From positions 1,178,001-1,242,000 of the forward strand of contig JAQSEB010000029.1 in assembly GCA_030063045.1 (NCBI GenBank): a DNA stretch of 64,000 nucleotides. The letters are read 5' to 3'. Origin of the DNA: Pratylenchus scribneri (Eukaryota > Nematoda > Chromadorea > Rhabditida > Pratylenchidae). Shown one piece after another: positions 27,901 to 42,900 of this stretch. Positions within the stretch are counted from its first letter, which is position 1, and each line of letters starts with the position of its first letter. A program made the position numbers and the translations under genes. The notes below the pieces were generated by a model. That model had not been told where the DNA came from. It was given only the letters and a program-made list of their open reading frames with translations, and made no database searches.

Positions 27901-30900
27901 TAGAAAAGAATATAAAATGAATAGAATACAAATTGAATAGAATATAAACTGAATAGAATATAAATAGAATATGAATAATAGAATAGAATATAAATAGAAT
28001 GGAATAGAATAATAACAGTACATAAATAGAATAGAATAGAATATAAATTGAATAGAAGAATAGAATAAAATAGAAAATAAATAGAATATAAATTGAAGAG
28101 AATATAGATAGAATGGAGTAGAATATAAATAGAATAGAATAGATAATAGAATATAAATAGAATAGAATAGAATAGAATAGAATATAATAGAATATAGAAT
28201 AGAATATAATAGGATCGAATATAGAATAGAATATAATAGAATCGAATATAGAATAGAATATAATAGAATAGAATATAATATAATAGAATATAATATAGAT
28301 ATAATAGAATATAATATAGATAGGATAGAATAGAATATAATATAGATAGAATAGAATATAAAATAATTTAAAGTTTATTCGCCTCTTCTAATCACTATAG
28401 ATTGACAAGGTAACTACTGAGCGAGATCTCGGAATGAGAATCTCGGAAATTGTCGGTTCTCGGTAAAATATTATCGATATATCACTGAGAATCGAGAATT
28501 TCCAAAGTCAATTTTAAAATTTTCTAAAGAAATGTTTAAAAAATGAAAAAAAATAAGAAAAAATTTTAATAATTTATACAAAAATTACGAAAAATCGTTC
28601 TTAAAAAGCCTTTTTTCCTCGGGTAGAACGAGCGAGATCTCATTGCGAATCTCGGTTGACTCTCGGTCCGATCTCTACTAAACACTGGGCCTTATTAGGC
28701 CTCTGGCGAAGGTCTGGGGAGAGGCTAGGCTCTGCTCTCGCCCCAAACAACTTTAGCCCTAGATTAGGACTAAATAATAATCACGAATTTGGCCTCTCAA
28801 TTTTGTCCAATTTATGCCAATCTAGAAGCCGAATTCCCACTATCAATGGTAAATGTTGACATTACAATTACCAAAATAGCTAAATATAAATAAAAGGCCA
28901 TATAAAACATTAAAAAATACAAAAATGTCAATTTTAATTCCCCCACTCTAACCAAGCACATTGCCTCCACTTTGTTGGCCACTGCTCGGAGTCCCTTCTG
29001 CCGTCGTGGCCATTTCCATTGCTTTGAATGTGACCCGAGCCCGAAACACCAAATGATCGTCCACCTCGTCGAATGTGCCGAACATTGCGCCCACAACGGT
29101 GTCTGCCAATGCCTGGGAAGTGTCGGAATGGTAGGCGAAAACGATGGCCAAATTTGGGCCAGCCCAGCTCAGTGTTTCGTTGCGGACACGGCCACAAAGT
29201 GCCTTCAACGGTAATTCGGCACCGCTGTTCAGTCGGGCAAAGGGGAATTCGCCGGCATAAAACTGTGTGGTTTTGGGAATAGATGAATGTAAAATCTTAT
29301 CGAAGTAATTAATTTTAAAAAATTTGCAGAAAAATTAATTATAATATTTCAAAAAAATTTATTAAAAAATTTGCAGAAAAATTAATTATAATATTTTCAA
29401 AAAAATTAATTAAAAAATTTGCAGAAAAATTAATTATAATATTTTCAAAAAAATTTATTAAAAAATTTGCAGAAAAATTAATTATAATATTTTCAAAAAA
29501 ATTTATTAAAAAATTTGCAGAAAAATTAATTATAATATTTCAAAAAAATTTATTAAAAAATTTGCAGAAAAATTAATTATAATATTTTCAAAAAAATTAA
29601 TTAAAAAATTTGCAGAAAAATTAATTATAATATTTTCAAAAAAATTTATTAAAAAATTTGCAGAAAAATTAATTATAATATTTTCAAAAAAATTTATTAA
29701 AAAATTTGCAGAAAAATTAATTATAATATTTCAAAAAAATTTATTAAAAAATTTGCAGAAAAATTAATTATAATATTTCAAAAAAATTTATTAAAAAATT
29801 TGCAGAAAAATTAATTATAATATTTTCAAAAAAAATTATTAAAAAATTTGCAGAAAAATTAATTATAATATTTTCAAAAAAATTTATTAAAAAATTTGCA
29901 GAAAAATTAATTAAAAAAAACATTCAGAAAATTTAAAAAAAATTCAAAAAGATTATTAAAAAATTTCTTGAAAAATTAATTTAAAAAAAGTTCTAGAAAA
30001 TTATATAAAACTTCAGAAAAATTAACTTAATTTCTAGAAAATTTAAAATTTTTCAGAAAAAAAAATTTTTAAAAACTTTCAAGAAATAAAATTTTAATTC
30101 TCTTCCTCATTCCCCTCACCTGAACCCCATCTCGCATTTTGGCTTTTTCCCCACTGGCCATGTCGCCTGCTTTCAATTCAAAACATTTTTTGCCATCAGG
30201 AACAATTTCCGTCTCCATTCTCTCCACCCGAATTTCAATTTTGTAACCGAGGGGGGCACGAATTTGCCAAACGCATTTTCGGAACTGTTCGGTGGCCACA
30301 AAATCAGCGCCATCCGAAGCATTGGCCATCAAAATGGAATTATTTTGGGTGATTAGGCCACCGCATCCTAAAATTTATTTTAATGGTATTTAAGAAGAAA
30401 AAAGAACGGGAAAATGTTTAATTAGCCAAAAAAATAATTGTAATTGCCAATAATTAGATTTCCAAACTTTAAACCAATCGATAATCTCGTCAAAAAGCAT
30501 CATTTGATTATGTTTAACTTTGGCTTAATCAATTCTAACTTAGTTTTGATTGAACCATTAAACCAAAATGGGTTTAAACCGTTTAATACCCTTTAATTGT
30601 TGACCAAACCAAAATGGTTTTAAACCGTTTAATACCCTTTAATTGTTGACAAAACCAAAATGGGTTTAAACCGTTTAATACCCTTTAATTGTTGACCAAC
30701 CAAAATGGGTTTAAACCGTTTAATACCCTTTAATTGTTGACCAAACCAAAATGGTTTTAAACCGTTTAATACCCTTTAATTGTTGACAAAACCAAAATGT
30801 GTTTAAACCGTTTAATACCCTTTAATTGTTGACCAAACCAAAACGGGTTTAAACCGTTTAATACCCTTTAATTGTTGACCAAACCAAAATGGGTTTAAAC

Positions 30901-33900
30901 CGTTTAATACCCTTTAATTGTTGACCAAACCAAAACGGGTTTAAACCGTTTAATACCCTTTAATTGTTGACCAAACCAAAATGGGTTTAAACCGTTTAAT
31001 ACCCTTTAATTGTTGACCAAACCATAACAAATTATATACCATTCAATGCGTCCATATTGACCAGCTCTATACAATTTTGGGTAATTTGGTTTGTGAATGT
31101 AGGACAAACCCCCTTACTTAAACCACTATAATTATTTTGGCCTATGTACTCTTTTTTCATCACTTTCAATGTTTTTTTTTGGCAAATACATATACTTTTC
31201 AAAAGGCTTTACCAATTGTACGCCAACTGAGCCAAAAATGATTTTCGGGTTCATTCCTCGATTGAAAGCCCACATCCAATTGATTCCCTTTTGAAATCAA
31301 TTCCATTGGTTCATAGGCCCCAAGGCAATATTTGGATGGCCAAGCGTTTGCAAATTTGCCACTTTTGTTTGTTTCATTCAAGGAAAATGCCATTCCGCCG
31401 CGAGTGCCAACAAAACGAGCAATTTTTGTTGAATCAATCTTTAATTTAAAACGAAAGTGCCCGAATCCGAATTGTAATTAAGATAGCTTTTTAGGCGAAC
31501 GCCGGCCAAACTTTTTGTTATTCATAATAAATCATCCGGGACTGAACTAATTTTGATGATTTTTTTATCAAATTAAAGAGAAAATTGATAATTATTGAAA
31601 TTTATTTAAATTGATTAGAAAGAAAAATGATACAATTCTGCCAAAAATCATTTAATTATGACATTTTATATACCATTCGATGCATCTCGAATCTCGATGA
31701 GATCTACAAATTGGTATTAAGGTTTTTAGGGTCTAAAACTGGTTTCTGATTTATTGAAGTCAAAATCAAAGCTACTTTTGATGTAAAAAAAAGGATTTTT
31801 GCCGGTAAAAAAGAAAATTTTGTGGTATTAAATAGTAATACATTAAAAATGATTCACTCAGTCCATGATGAATTTATTAAAATGAGCCAAAAAATTGGAG
31901 CATATCCAATGGAAGGGAAGTGTTAAAACAAACTTCGAGATAATTCCGACGACAATTGAGCTGAACATTTGCCACAAATTTGTTGAAATCATTCATATAA
32001 GAAGTGGAATCCGTGATACGGAACAAATGGAATTGGAGATGAATTCGGCTGCCCGCCGATGTCCGTATGGTCCATTGGCAATCTAGACGAAGGCGATTGA
32101 AATATAATTCCAATTTTCAACTCATTTAATTTGCGTACGGTCGGGGATATTTCAGAAACGCTATTTTTTGATACCTTGGCCATTCTTTTATTTATAACTT
32201 ATCGAAACAATAACTAATTTGAGAAGGCAATATACTCTTTGAAAGCCCGAAGTGTCCTCTAAAATTAGGCTATTTAAATTTTATTGAAATCCGGCTTTAA
32301 AAAATTATAATATATTCCATTTAATTTGGGTACGATTGGGGAGATTTCAGTGCCATCATTTAAATTTTCTTGGCCATTTTTTATTTATAATAGCTCATCC
32401 AAACAATAATTAATTTGAGAAGGCAATAAACCATTTGAAAGCCCTAAATGTCCTTTAAAAATGATTTGTTAAATTTCTAGAAATATGGCTTTAAAAAGTT
32501 ATATTATCCATGAATGAAAAAATCTGAATTTATGGTATGAAGAAAAGTCGTTTTTTCAATAAACTTTTTAAGTTTTCAATAAAATTAATTAAGCCACTTT
32601 TTAGTGGAGCCATTTTTAAAGTTGATTAAAGATTAAAGCTTTCGAATGGCATATTGCTCTCTCGAATTGGTTCCCTACTTGTTGAGTTATGGCCAAAAAA
32701 CCCATAGTACTAATGGGTTAAAAAGTTCGCATTCATTACATTCAAAAGCATGCAATTTTCTTAGATTCTATGAAATTTATAAAGGCCACTTTTTAGAGGA
32801 CTTATAGGGCTTTTATATGAGATATTCCCTTTCGACATTGATGGCTTGCTTCTTGTCAATAAATGGTCAAATGAATCGGCCAAATAATGAAAAGCTAGAC
32901 AGACAAGGCTCCACTCACTTCGGGTACTAAAGAGGCTTAAAAATTTCTAGTTTATTACATTCAATGAATTTAACTTTGATTATTGAGATATTCTATAAAA
33001 TTACAAAAGCCATTTTTAAAGGAAACTTTGGGATTTTATATGAGATATCCCCTTTCGACATTGATGGCTTCCTTATTAAGCTATAGGGCCATAAGAATCG
33101 ACCAAATACTAAAAAGTTAGATAGATTCATCAATAATTTTACGAAATTTAAATGGCCATTTTTAGAGGACATTTCGAGCTTTCAAATGGCATTTTGCCTT
33201 CCTAAATTAGTTGTTTTCTTGTTATGCTATGGCCATAAGAATCGTGCCCCTTTTTCTTTCATCTAATTCCGACTTGTTTTTGCATTTAATTTTGCGAAAA
33301 ATGGTTTTTTGGCCTTAACTTGGCCAAATTTTTTTCTATCCAGATGCATAAAATAACATTCGATAGCTCAGAAAAAAAGCTATAAAATGCAGTTAGAATA
33401 TTTATTGGCCCATTAGCCATTGAGTTATGGCCAAAAAACTCATTTCCCATAAAAAAGGCCATAACTCAACAAATTTATGGTCTAGCCCTTAACCCTAGCC
33501 CTACCCTAACTTTTTCCTAGTATCCATGCCGGCCCTACCATAAACTTAATCCTAGCCATAACCCTGAAAATCCAAGGAAAAACAAAAATAGTCAAATTAG
33601 ATGCAAAAAGGAGTCGAATTAGATTCACGAAAAAGATTTTCGTCTAAAAGAATGGTCTCATGTACTGAAAATTGAAAAGATACTCACTTCTTGGCTGTAG
33701 TACTCGCTGCGGATAGCCCGGGCTTTGCAGTGTGCCCTGTTGCCCTTCCAACACAATATCCTGACAAACTGTGCTGAATTGGGCCAAAAAGCCGAAAATG
33801 GCTGGATGATGGGAGCCACCATGTTGGCTGAATCGAACCAACAGGGAATTGCCCTTGGCGGATTGAATGGGCAGCGGATTGAGTTCACGTCGACAAAAGC

Positions 33901-36900
33901 GTTGGAGTAATTCGCTCCAATCGGTGCCACCTTCGGCAATTTCCAACAAATTCCTTCCAAATGGGGAGCATTTCCCTTGGATATCCTCCGAGTCCAGCTC
34001 ATCCATTTGCATAATTTGAAGGCGAATTTGATTGCCGGGTGCCACAGCCACCAGCCATTCGCATCGAAGCGATTGGGAATCCTTCAGTGTTTTCCTGTCC
34101 CTGTTTTTTGCTGTCTGTCCTGTCTCTGTCCTGTCTCCCAAAGCCGGGACAGGACAGAGGGTCTGTCTCTGTCTCCCCGAAAGTTAATCTGTCCTGTCTC
34201 TGTCCTGTCTTTCAAAGCCGGGACAGGACAGGACAGGACAGAGACAGGGACAGGACAGAGAGAGACAGAAAAATCTGTCTCAGACAGGACAGGCAAAAAT
34301 TCAAAAAAATCTGTCCCTGAGACAGAGACAGACAGCTAAGACAGAGACAGGTATTGGGACAGAGACAGACATTGTGTTCATGACCACCCATATAAACACA
34401 GCGGGATGCGCGAAACGAATTAATTGGCGGAAAAATAAAATAAAAAGAATGGATTTTAAATAGGTTTCCAGAGCTAGATTTACTTCGTCCTCGATTTGTT
34501 GAAGCATTTGTTGATGCTCATCATATAATCCGTCCATTTTCTAATTTTAATAAAAAAATTCTAAATTTAAAAATAATGATTTGATTTGTTTATTATTTTA
34601 TTTATTTTTTTATTATTTATTGGAATGGGAATTGGTAAATAAAAATGAAATGATGAATTGGATATGGAATTAATGAATTGATTTTTGGGACAGAGACAGA
34701 TTATTATCTGTCCCATATTGAATCTGTCCCTGTCCTGTCCTGTCTCTGTCCTGTCCTGTCTCAATTGCCAATGCCGGGACAGGACAGAGGGTCTGTCCCT
34801 GTCTCCCGAAAGTTAATCTGTCCTGTCTATGTCCTGTCTTTCAAAGCCGGGACAGGACAGGACAGAGACAGAGACAGGGACAGAGACAGGGTGGGACAGG
34901 ACAGGCTTCGAAGGGACAGGAAAACACTGGAATCCTTGTGCGGGAATTGGGGCGAGGAGAGGGCACCACTGTAGCCGGTGACATGGCCGCCACAACCTTT
35001 TTAAATAATTTAATGGTGGGGGAATTATGAGGCAGGAAATTTTTAAAAATTTTTATTTAAAATTGAAAAGAGCATAAAAATTCTCAATTAGTCAAAGAGA
35101 ATTCTATAAATTTTTATTTTAATTTTTACCATAAAACAAACGGAATTAAATGTTTGGGAAACAGACGGAATTAAAATTTTCCTGAAATATATTCAAAAAA
35201 TTACAAATAATCCACTTTTTAATCTAATAAGAATTAAATGTATTTTAAATAAATATTTGTGACCATAAAATATGGCCAAGTTAAGTCAGCTTTCTTTATA
35301 ATTCCAACTACCGTAAAACTTCCAATAGAAGCCCCTGCTCTAATAGAAGCCCCTTTGGAGGGAATATGAAATTTATAGGCCCCGGGGCTTCTATTAGAAA
35401 TTTTACGGTAGTTCTATTCTAATCCAAGCCCGGATCTAATTCTATTAAGCTCTAATATTTTCATTATGCCCCTACATATCTGGCATAAAAATACTTTTTT
35501 TTTATAAAATTTATAATAGTGCCATATGGCACAAAAATTGAAACATATTTCCCCCTTTTTAAATTTGGGAAATGATTTTTTATTTAATAGAGTAGTTCAG
35601 CCAAATATAGAGCCAAAATTTAAAACATTACCAGTTTCAAATTGCTCATATTTAATGGAGAAATGGGCGGAACGGCTTTGGCCAGCCTGGAAACGGAGGA
35701 ACATACGATTGCCCTGGGAAATGAGCCTTGAAATTGGATGTTCATCTGAAAGAGCAGAAGGAAAAATGGCCTTAAAATATAAAATTAAAGATAGTACCGC
35801 AAATTTCTGAATCCCTAAAGAGACCAGGGAAACCGGGCGATTGGTCAGAAGGCCCATTCCGAATTAGCAAAGTGGTGCCACCTTCGCAAGGGGCCGAAAT
35901 GTTCGAAATGGACAGGAGAATTCGACGATTTGCAGGGATCTTTTGAAAAGGGAAAAGGGATTAAGAATTTTTTGGGGAAATATTTAATTTATCGAAAATA
36001 AATAATTCCATAATAATTATAATAGCTTAAGTAAGGGTTAGTCCTACATTCCCAAACCCGATTATACCCAAAATTGGATAGAGCTAGCTGGTCAAGAAGA
36101 TCTATCGATTAAATATGAGTCTTAAGTATAAGTTTGTTTTTCTTGGTTTACCATAAAATCCAGCTTTTAATCTTTTCACTAAATTAAATAATATCCAATT
36201 CTAGTGCCAACCCAAATTCGATAATCGCAATGGTCCGCCTGTCCAAATTGGGCCGAATCGAATTCAAATTCGCCGGCCGGCGCTGTGAATGTTCGATCGC
36301 AATGCGAGGCCAAATCGACTGGCTGAAATTTGGCTGAGAATCCGGCACCACTGACAGATCGATCGCTGACGAAGACGATGGCCATTTGGCCAGATTCGGA
36401 CAAAATTGGCGGAGGCAATGATTTGCCGCAAAATCTGTAATAATTGAAAGATTAAAGGGGAAATGGGAAATCATTCTGCTTTTTGGCATATATCTTAGCC
36501 AGGCAATTGTCAATTTTTAGAAGGGATTGGCCTAAATTACCTCTATAAAACGGCTCTATTTATTAAAATTTTTGAAGCATGGAAAAATTGGAGAAAAATA
36601 ACATTTTTTCCTATTGACTTGAATTTTCTCCCTAATTCCAAATTTTAATCTTTTATTTAATTTAGTGGAATTTAAAATAAAATTTAATAAAGCCATTTTA
36701 TAAAGGAATTTCTGCCCTTACAAATGATATATTGCCTTCCTAAATTGGCTTTTGCCTCGTTGAGATATATACAAAAAATGCGAAAAGTTCTCTGGGAGTA
36801 CAGTACTCAATAAATTCTGGCAATGTGTGTAGAGTGTAGGCCTGCTTTTTACCCCATATCTCTACAAGGCTAAAGCCAATCCGGGAAGGCGATATAACAC

Positions 36901-39900
36901 ATTTGAAAGGGCTGACTCTCCGTTGGAAAAAAGGTTTATTAAAATTGTTAGCCTTATTTAATTAATTTAGAATAAGACACTTTTTCCTTGATCGAATTTT
37001 TTTAATAAATTCTAAATATACAACTTGTAGACTTTTAATTAATTTGAATTGAATTTTAAATTAAATTGAATAGAGTCATTTTATATAGAATACTTTGGAC
37101 TTTCAAATAATAAATTCCCTTCCTAAATTGGCTTTTTCCTCATTAAATTATTGGCCAAAAACTTCAGCAGATTTTCAAGCAGTACAGTACCAAATCGTTT
37201 CCTATTTAATATTAAGTAAATTGACCACTCACTTTCCCAGCAATTTCCCATGTTCATCCTCGTCCACATAAGTGTCATAAATTCGAACATTGTCGAATTC
37301 GCATTCTTCTCTATGTGCGACATTTTCTACATCGAAAACATCGAAATTCAGCAACACAGCTTTTCCCTTCAAAATGTTGGAATGTTTTTTTTTCTTTTAA
37401 TTTGTCCAAATTTTTAAAATTAAAATGGCATTATTTATGAGCATAGAATAATTAGTCAACTTTTTATGATAATTTTATGGCCATAAAATTGGTCAAATTT
37501 TTAAAATTAAAAATAAGAAAATTTATGGCCATAAAATTGGTCAAATTTTTAAAATTAAAAATAAGAAAATTTATGGCCATAAAATTGGTCAAATTTTTAA
37601 AATTAAAAATAAGAAAATTTATGGCCATAAAATTGGTCAAATTTTTAAAATTAAAAATAAGAAAATTTATGGCCATAAAATTGGTCAAATTTTTAAAATT
37701 AAAAATAAGAAAATTTATAGCCATAAAATTGGTCAAATTTTTAAAATTAAAAATAAGAAAATTTATGGCCATAAAATTGGTCAAATTTTTAAAATTGAAA
37801 ATAGGAAAATAGGAAAATTTATGGCCATAATATTGGCCAAATTTTTATTTTTAAAATAGAAAATAGGAAAATGTATGGCCATAATATTGGCCAAATTTTT
37901 ATTTTTAAAATAGAAAATAGGAAAATTTATGGCCATAATATTGGCCAAATTTTTAAAAAAACTATAAAAATTTTTGGCCATAAAATTAACTAAAACTTTA
38001 ATATTAAAAAAATGGCAAAATTTGGGGCCACAAAATTGGCCAACCGCCTACTAACCGTTGGCACTCGGAGGAAATAGACACAATACATCAAGGACATATA
38101 GGAATCCGGATAATTGGGACTGGTGAATTGGCGAATTTGTGTGCCTCCAGCCGCCATTTCCTCCTCCCCAATGTTGAATACGCCTCCACAGCCAATGTCC
38201 AACAATTCATAGGAGAAGAAGAAACCTTTGTTTGTTTGGGAGCCACTGGAACCTATGAGGAAAATTTTTCATCGTTTTTACAATCATAAATGAACGATCA
38301 AAATTCAGAATAAATTTTTCAAATCTCTGGCGGCAAATAATAAGTATAAAGCATTATAAAATAAAGTTATTTCGTTAATTGGGTCATTCTTTTGGCCATA
38401 TATAAAACAAAGAATAAACCAATTCCAAAAAACAATATTCCCATTTTATAGCCCAAAGTTCCATCTAAAAAGTGGGCGGTGGGCCATATTAAAAATTAAA
38501 AAATCAGTACTTTAAAAAAGTTATATCCACTTGAGTGTAAAAGCCCAAATTTTTGAGGATTTAGGCAAATTAACTTATTTTTCAAATTATTTAAAAATTT
38601 TTCAACGGATTAAAAAAGGGTAGTTTTTAAAGAGCATTTATGGCTTTCAAATGGCATAATGCTTTTCCGAATTGGTTATTCCCATTGTTGAGCAGTGTCA
38701 TAAAGAATGGCCTAGGCTTTGTATTCACTGACTATATGTGATGGAGAATGGCCGGATGCCACTGATCACCATTTCGCCACCGGGCGCCACAAATGGGAAT
38801 CGAGGACAAACATAACGTTTATTGGCCACCTCATTGGAGGGATGGCCACCAGAAAACTGCAAAATGGAATAAATGTATTTTGTAAATTGGAAATATTTTG
38901 CCGAAAAAAAAAATTAAAAAATTATTGAAAATGCCTTCCATGAATAGATCTCGTCAAATTGCATAGTTTTTGCTTGGGTTTAACCAATTCTGTATTAGTT
39001 TTAAAACATTAAACCAAAATGGGTTTTTAAACCGTTTAATACCCTTTAATTGTTTACCAAACCAAAATGGGTTTAAACCGTTTAATACCCTTTAATTGTT
39101 GACCAAACCAAAATGGGTTTAAACCATTTAATACCCTTTAATTGTTGACCAAACCAAAATGGGTTTAAACCGTTTAATACCCTTTAATTGTTGACCAAAC
39201 CAAAATGGGTTTAAACCGTTTAATACCCTTTAATTGTTGACCAAACCAAATTGGGTTTAAACCGTTTAATACCCTTTAATTGTTGACCAAACCATAACAA
39301 ATTATATACCATTCAATGCATCTTATCCAATTTTGGGTATATTTGGTTTGGGAATGTAGGATTAACCCTACTTATTCCATTTTAATTTATTTTGGCTTAA
39401 TCGTTTTTCGGCTTTGAAAATGTTCGCCAACCTCAATGTAGTCCTGCATTTGGGCATGCCTTTCCTTATGGTAAAAACATGTGGTAAAATTGGTTTGCAA
39501 TCCAATTTTGTCGAATCGAAGGCGGATTGCCTGACTTGGCTTTGCCAAAATGCGATAGGCGCATTTGAATGGCCGAGTGGAGGGCAGTGGGAAATTCGGT
39601 GGACTAATTGTGCCATTTGGCTCGGAAAAGTCCTTTTGGCAGACTAAGAAGTGGAAAATTAAGTAATTGATCAATTTTTGTACCAACTTGTTTTATATTT
39701 CAATGAAAATCCCTTTCCACTGATTGCGGCGTCACTGTGGAATTTTATTGAAATTTGAGGGGCAGAAATGGGCGAATTCGGTGGCTTTTGCAAATTGCAA
39801 AATGTTTGGTCCAATTCCGCGATTTGTACAAAATCGCCTCCGCATGAGCTGATTGTGACATGCCGAAGGAGGGGATTGGCATACTGTATTGGGGATGGAT

Positions 39901-42900
39901 GGATGGATGGAAAATGTAAATGATTGAGTATTGCTTGAGGAATTGTAAAATATGTTTTTGTTCCAATGTGATTTTATTGATATCAATATTTTTGTTTCCA
40001 TTTAAACTAGAAACCAGCGTAAAACATGTTCTTGTCAATATTGATCAATATTTTGCCATTTTTTGGCCGTAAATAATCAATATTTCGTCAATATTTTGAA
40101 GATTTTTAAATAATTTTTATGTTTAATAGATTTTAGAAAAATGAAAATTATTGATAAAATTTTAGAAATTTTTTGAAAAATTTTACCACTTTTTGAAAAA
40201 AAATGTGAAAAAATTTAATTTGACATTTTTAAATAAAAAAATTAATCAAAATTGATTTTTTGGGAAAATTTTTAAAAATTTATCAATGCATATTTGCCTA
40301 AAAAATGGTCCGAAAACTTTTTCTCATCTTCTCAAACTTTACCCAATATTCAATATTCCCCCTTATGGCCTTGCCTGAGTGACGGTGGCCGGAATGTCGA
40401 ATTGGTCAAAGAGGATTTGCACTTTTTGATCCGCCGAATATGGATCTTCTTCCGGTGGAATATTTGACACCAGCAGTGTCCCATTGACCTCCCTTTCCTC
40501 TTCCTTGGTCTCATTCCCAATTCGCAGAATCCAAAGGCAATCCAAATTTGGGAAATAATTATGCGGGAAATTGGGCGATTCAATGCGGCCTTCCAATTCC
40601 CCATTCCCTTTGGTCGAATCCAAATTAATTTCACCGCCGCATCCGGTTGGCACTGTGAATTAAAAAAATTGAAAGAGAAAATGGTTAGGCAAAACCAACA
40701 TTCAATTGGGGAATATTTGAGGGAAAAGCCAACAGGAGAACATGAATTGGATTGACCTGCGTGAGAAATGATTTACATTATTGATTAGAGTGAAATTTTA
40801 AGTTTTCCGTTGCCAAATTAAATAAAATAGAAAATGAATATTTTGGTGTCAATATTGCTTGAAAATATTGATATTATGAAGAATATTATATCTCCAAATT
40901 TCCCTCCTCTCCCACCGTATTTATTTTTTTTAAATCCAAATAAAATGGTCATTTAAAAAATTATGGAATATAATTTATATCAAAAGATGGAGTATTTTTT
41001 GCTCCATCAAATCATACCAAGATCGTAAACAATAGCTAGGAATTGAAGGAAGTTATGATTGTGCAAAAATGGAATAATTTTTGGGCGATCTCCTCCAAGG
41101 GAAGGAAAGGGACCACTTAGATTGAAGAAGCCTCGAGGCATTTTCATCTACCTACTTTTGATTGGGAGAAAGTTCTGCTGCTACCGTATTTTTTTCCCTT
41201 CCTTGAAGAAGGGAAATGAATGTTAATATTTTTTTTTTTTTTTTAGATTCTTATAATTCAAACATGTTTAAAAACCAATTGATGATCTACGTTGTTTTTT
41301 ATGGTGCAGAAAATTTCCCATCTTTTTATGATTAGAGAAGAAATTGATGGATTTGCTTGTTGGCAAAAAGCGGTAAAATAGACCTAAATCTGACTGGCGG
41401 TTTTCGTTTTATTACCAAAGCTTTCTGGCTAATTATGTATTGTCCGTCATTTTTTGATATCAAAATATTATCCAAATTGAGTTTAATCAAATTATGAATC
41501 CCTAAATAGTAGGATTTTGGCCAATTAATTTGAGTACGAAAATATCGGAAATTAGAAATAGGGATTGAAAGGAACGAACATTCATCAGGGAGAAGTGAAC
41601 GATCAAATCGAAAATAGATGGCAGAAAATGGGCCAGAGGTGCGCACAATTGTTGGCGATTCGGCCGGTGCCAATGTGGAACAAAGTTCGAGGGATTTTGT
41701 GCGATTCGCTGGCAAAGGACTGTCGAAAAGCTGTGAAAATTGAAGAAATAAAGGAAATAAATAAAATAGAATTTTGCCTCAAGGGAATTCACAGAACAAT
41801 TGAAGGCCTTTTCAGAGGGGAGGCGAAGTGTTTGAACGGCCAATTCCACGTGGAATTGGGGTGGCAAATTCACGTACCTAAAGAAATGAATATTGAAGGA
41901 TTTGGTAGAAATTTGGCACCAAATGCAGTTATCATTTGGCTCTGGACTGAAAAAGTCAATTCGTCCTCCATTCGGATTCGACAATCGACCGCCACAACCT
42001 TTGAAAATATTTAAATTTAATCCAAATGTGATTTAATTTTGATTAAAACTAATGATTTAGATTCGTTCATATTGAATGAATGTCATTTTTACGGATACGC
42101 CTTATTATGTCGCCAGCCCAATTTTTAATCACTAATAATTATAGCTTATCTATGATGACTGAACCAATTTTGTTATTAAATAAAAAGCTGATTTTTGATT
42201 ATCTAAAATTATAACAAATTTTATTTTAATTTATTTAAATTGGTTCAAAAATGATGAAATTATGCGCAAGAAATCAATTTTAAAAATTGCGATTTTTATG
42301 GATTATCGAAATTTTAATTGGTTTTTTTAGCCATAATTTCACTAATTTTAAAATCAATTTAAATAAAATTAATATCATTTGATAGCCAAAACTCTGCTCT
42401 TTAATTTATAATTTAGTCCTAGAAGAAAAGCGCTTTCGGTAGATTGGCCGGGCGATAAGATGGATTACTATGATTCGGAATTCCGAATCAAAAATGACTG
42501 AAACTCAATTGTCTGGCAGCAAATTCGTTGTCCACCATTTCATCAATTTCATAATTATTTTATTTTCCCTTTTCCCTATCCTTTTTTCTAACGAGGTTCA
42601 GCCGCTGTCCAATTCAAATGCAAATAGGTGCTTCGGCCTTGAAGTCGACTGCTCAATTGGATTGTGGCCTTATTGCTGGAAGTGTACAAAATGTGCTTGA
42701 AGAAGGGTGTCTGCAATGGAAGTTGGAAAAATTCCAAAAAAAATTTTTAAATGACAGCCAAATCTTCTCCATGGCAAAAATCGGCAATTTTGGTGGCCAA
42801 TGGCGGACTTTGACCCGGATTGGCTCCATCAAAAACAGTCAATGTTACAAAAGAATTTGTGCAACTCTTTTTGTGGGAGGGAAAGAAAATTAGTAAAATG

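Noticed and set aside
25858..28023. ORF of 721 codons on the minus strand (and a 495-codon overlapping one)
   Set aside because: It consists of the GAATA satellite read in frame; only Ile, Leu, Phe, Tyr and Ser appear in repeated order, with no domain.
33475..33560. Telomere-like CCCTAACCCTAGCCCTA stretch
   Set aside because: Irregular, short and not the nematode TTAGGC repeat; it lies inside an intron.
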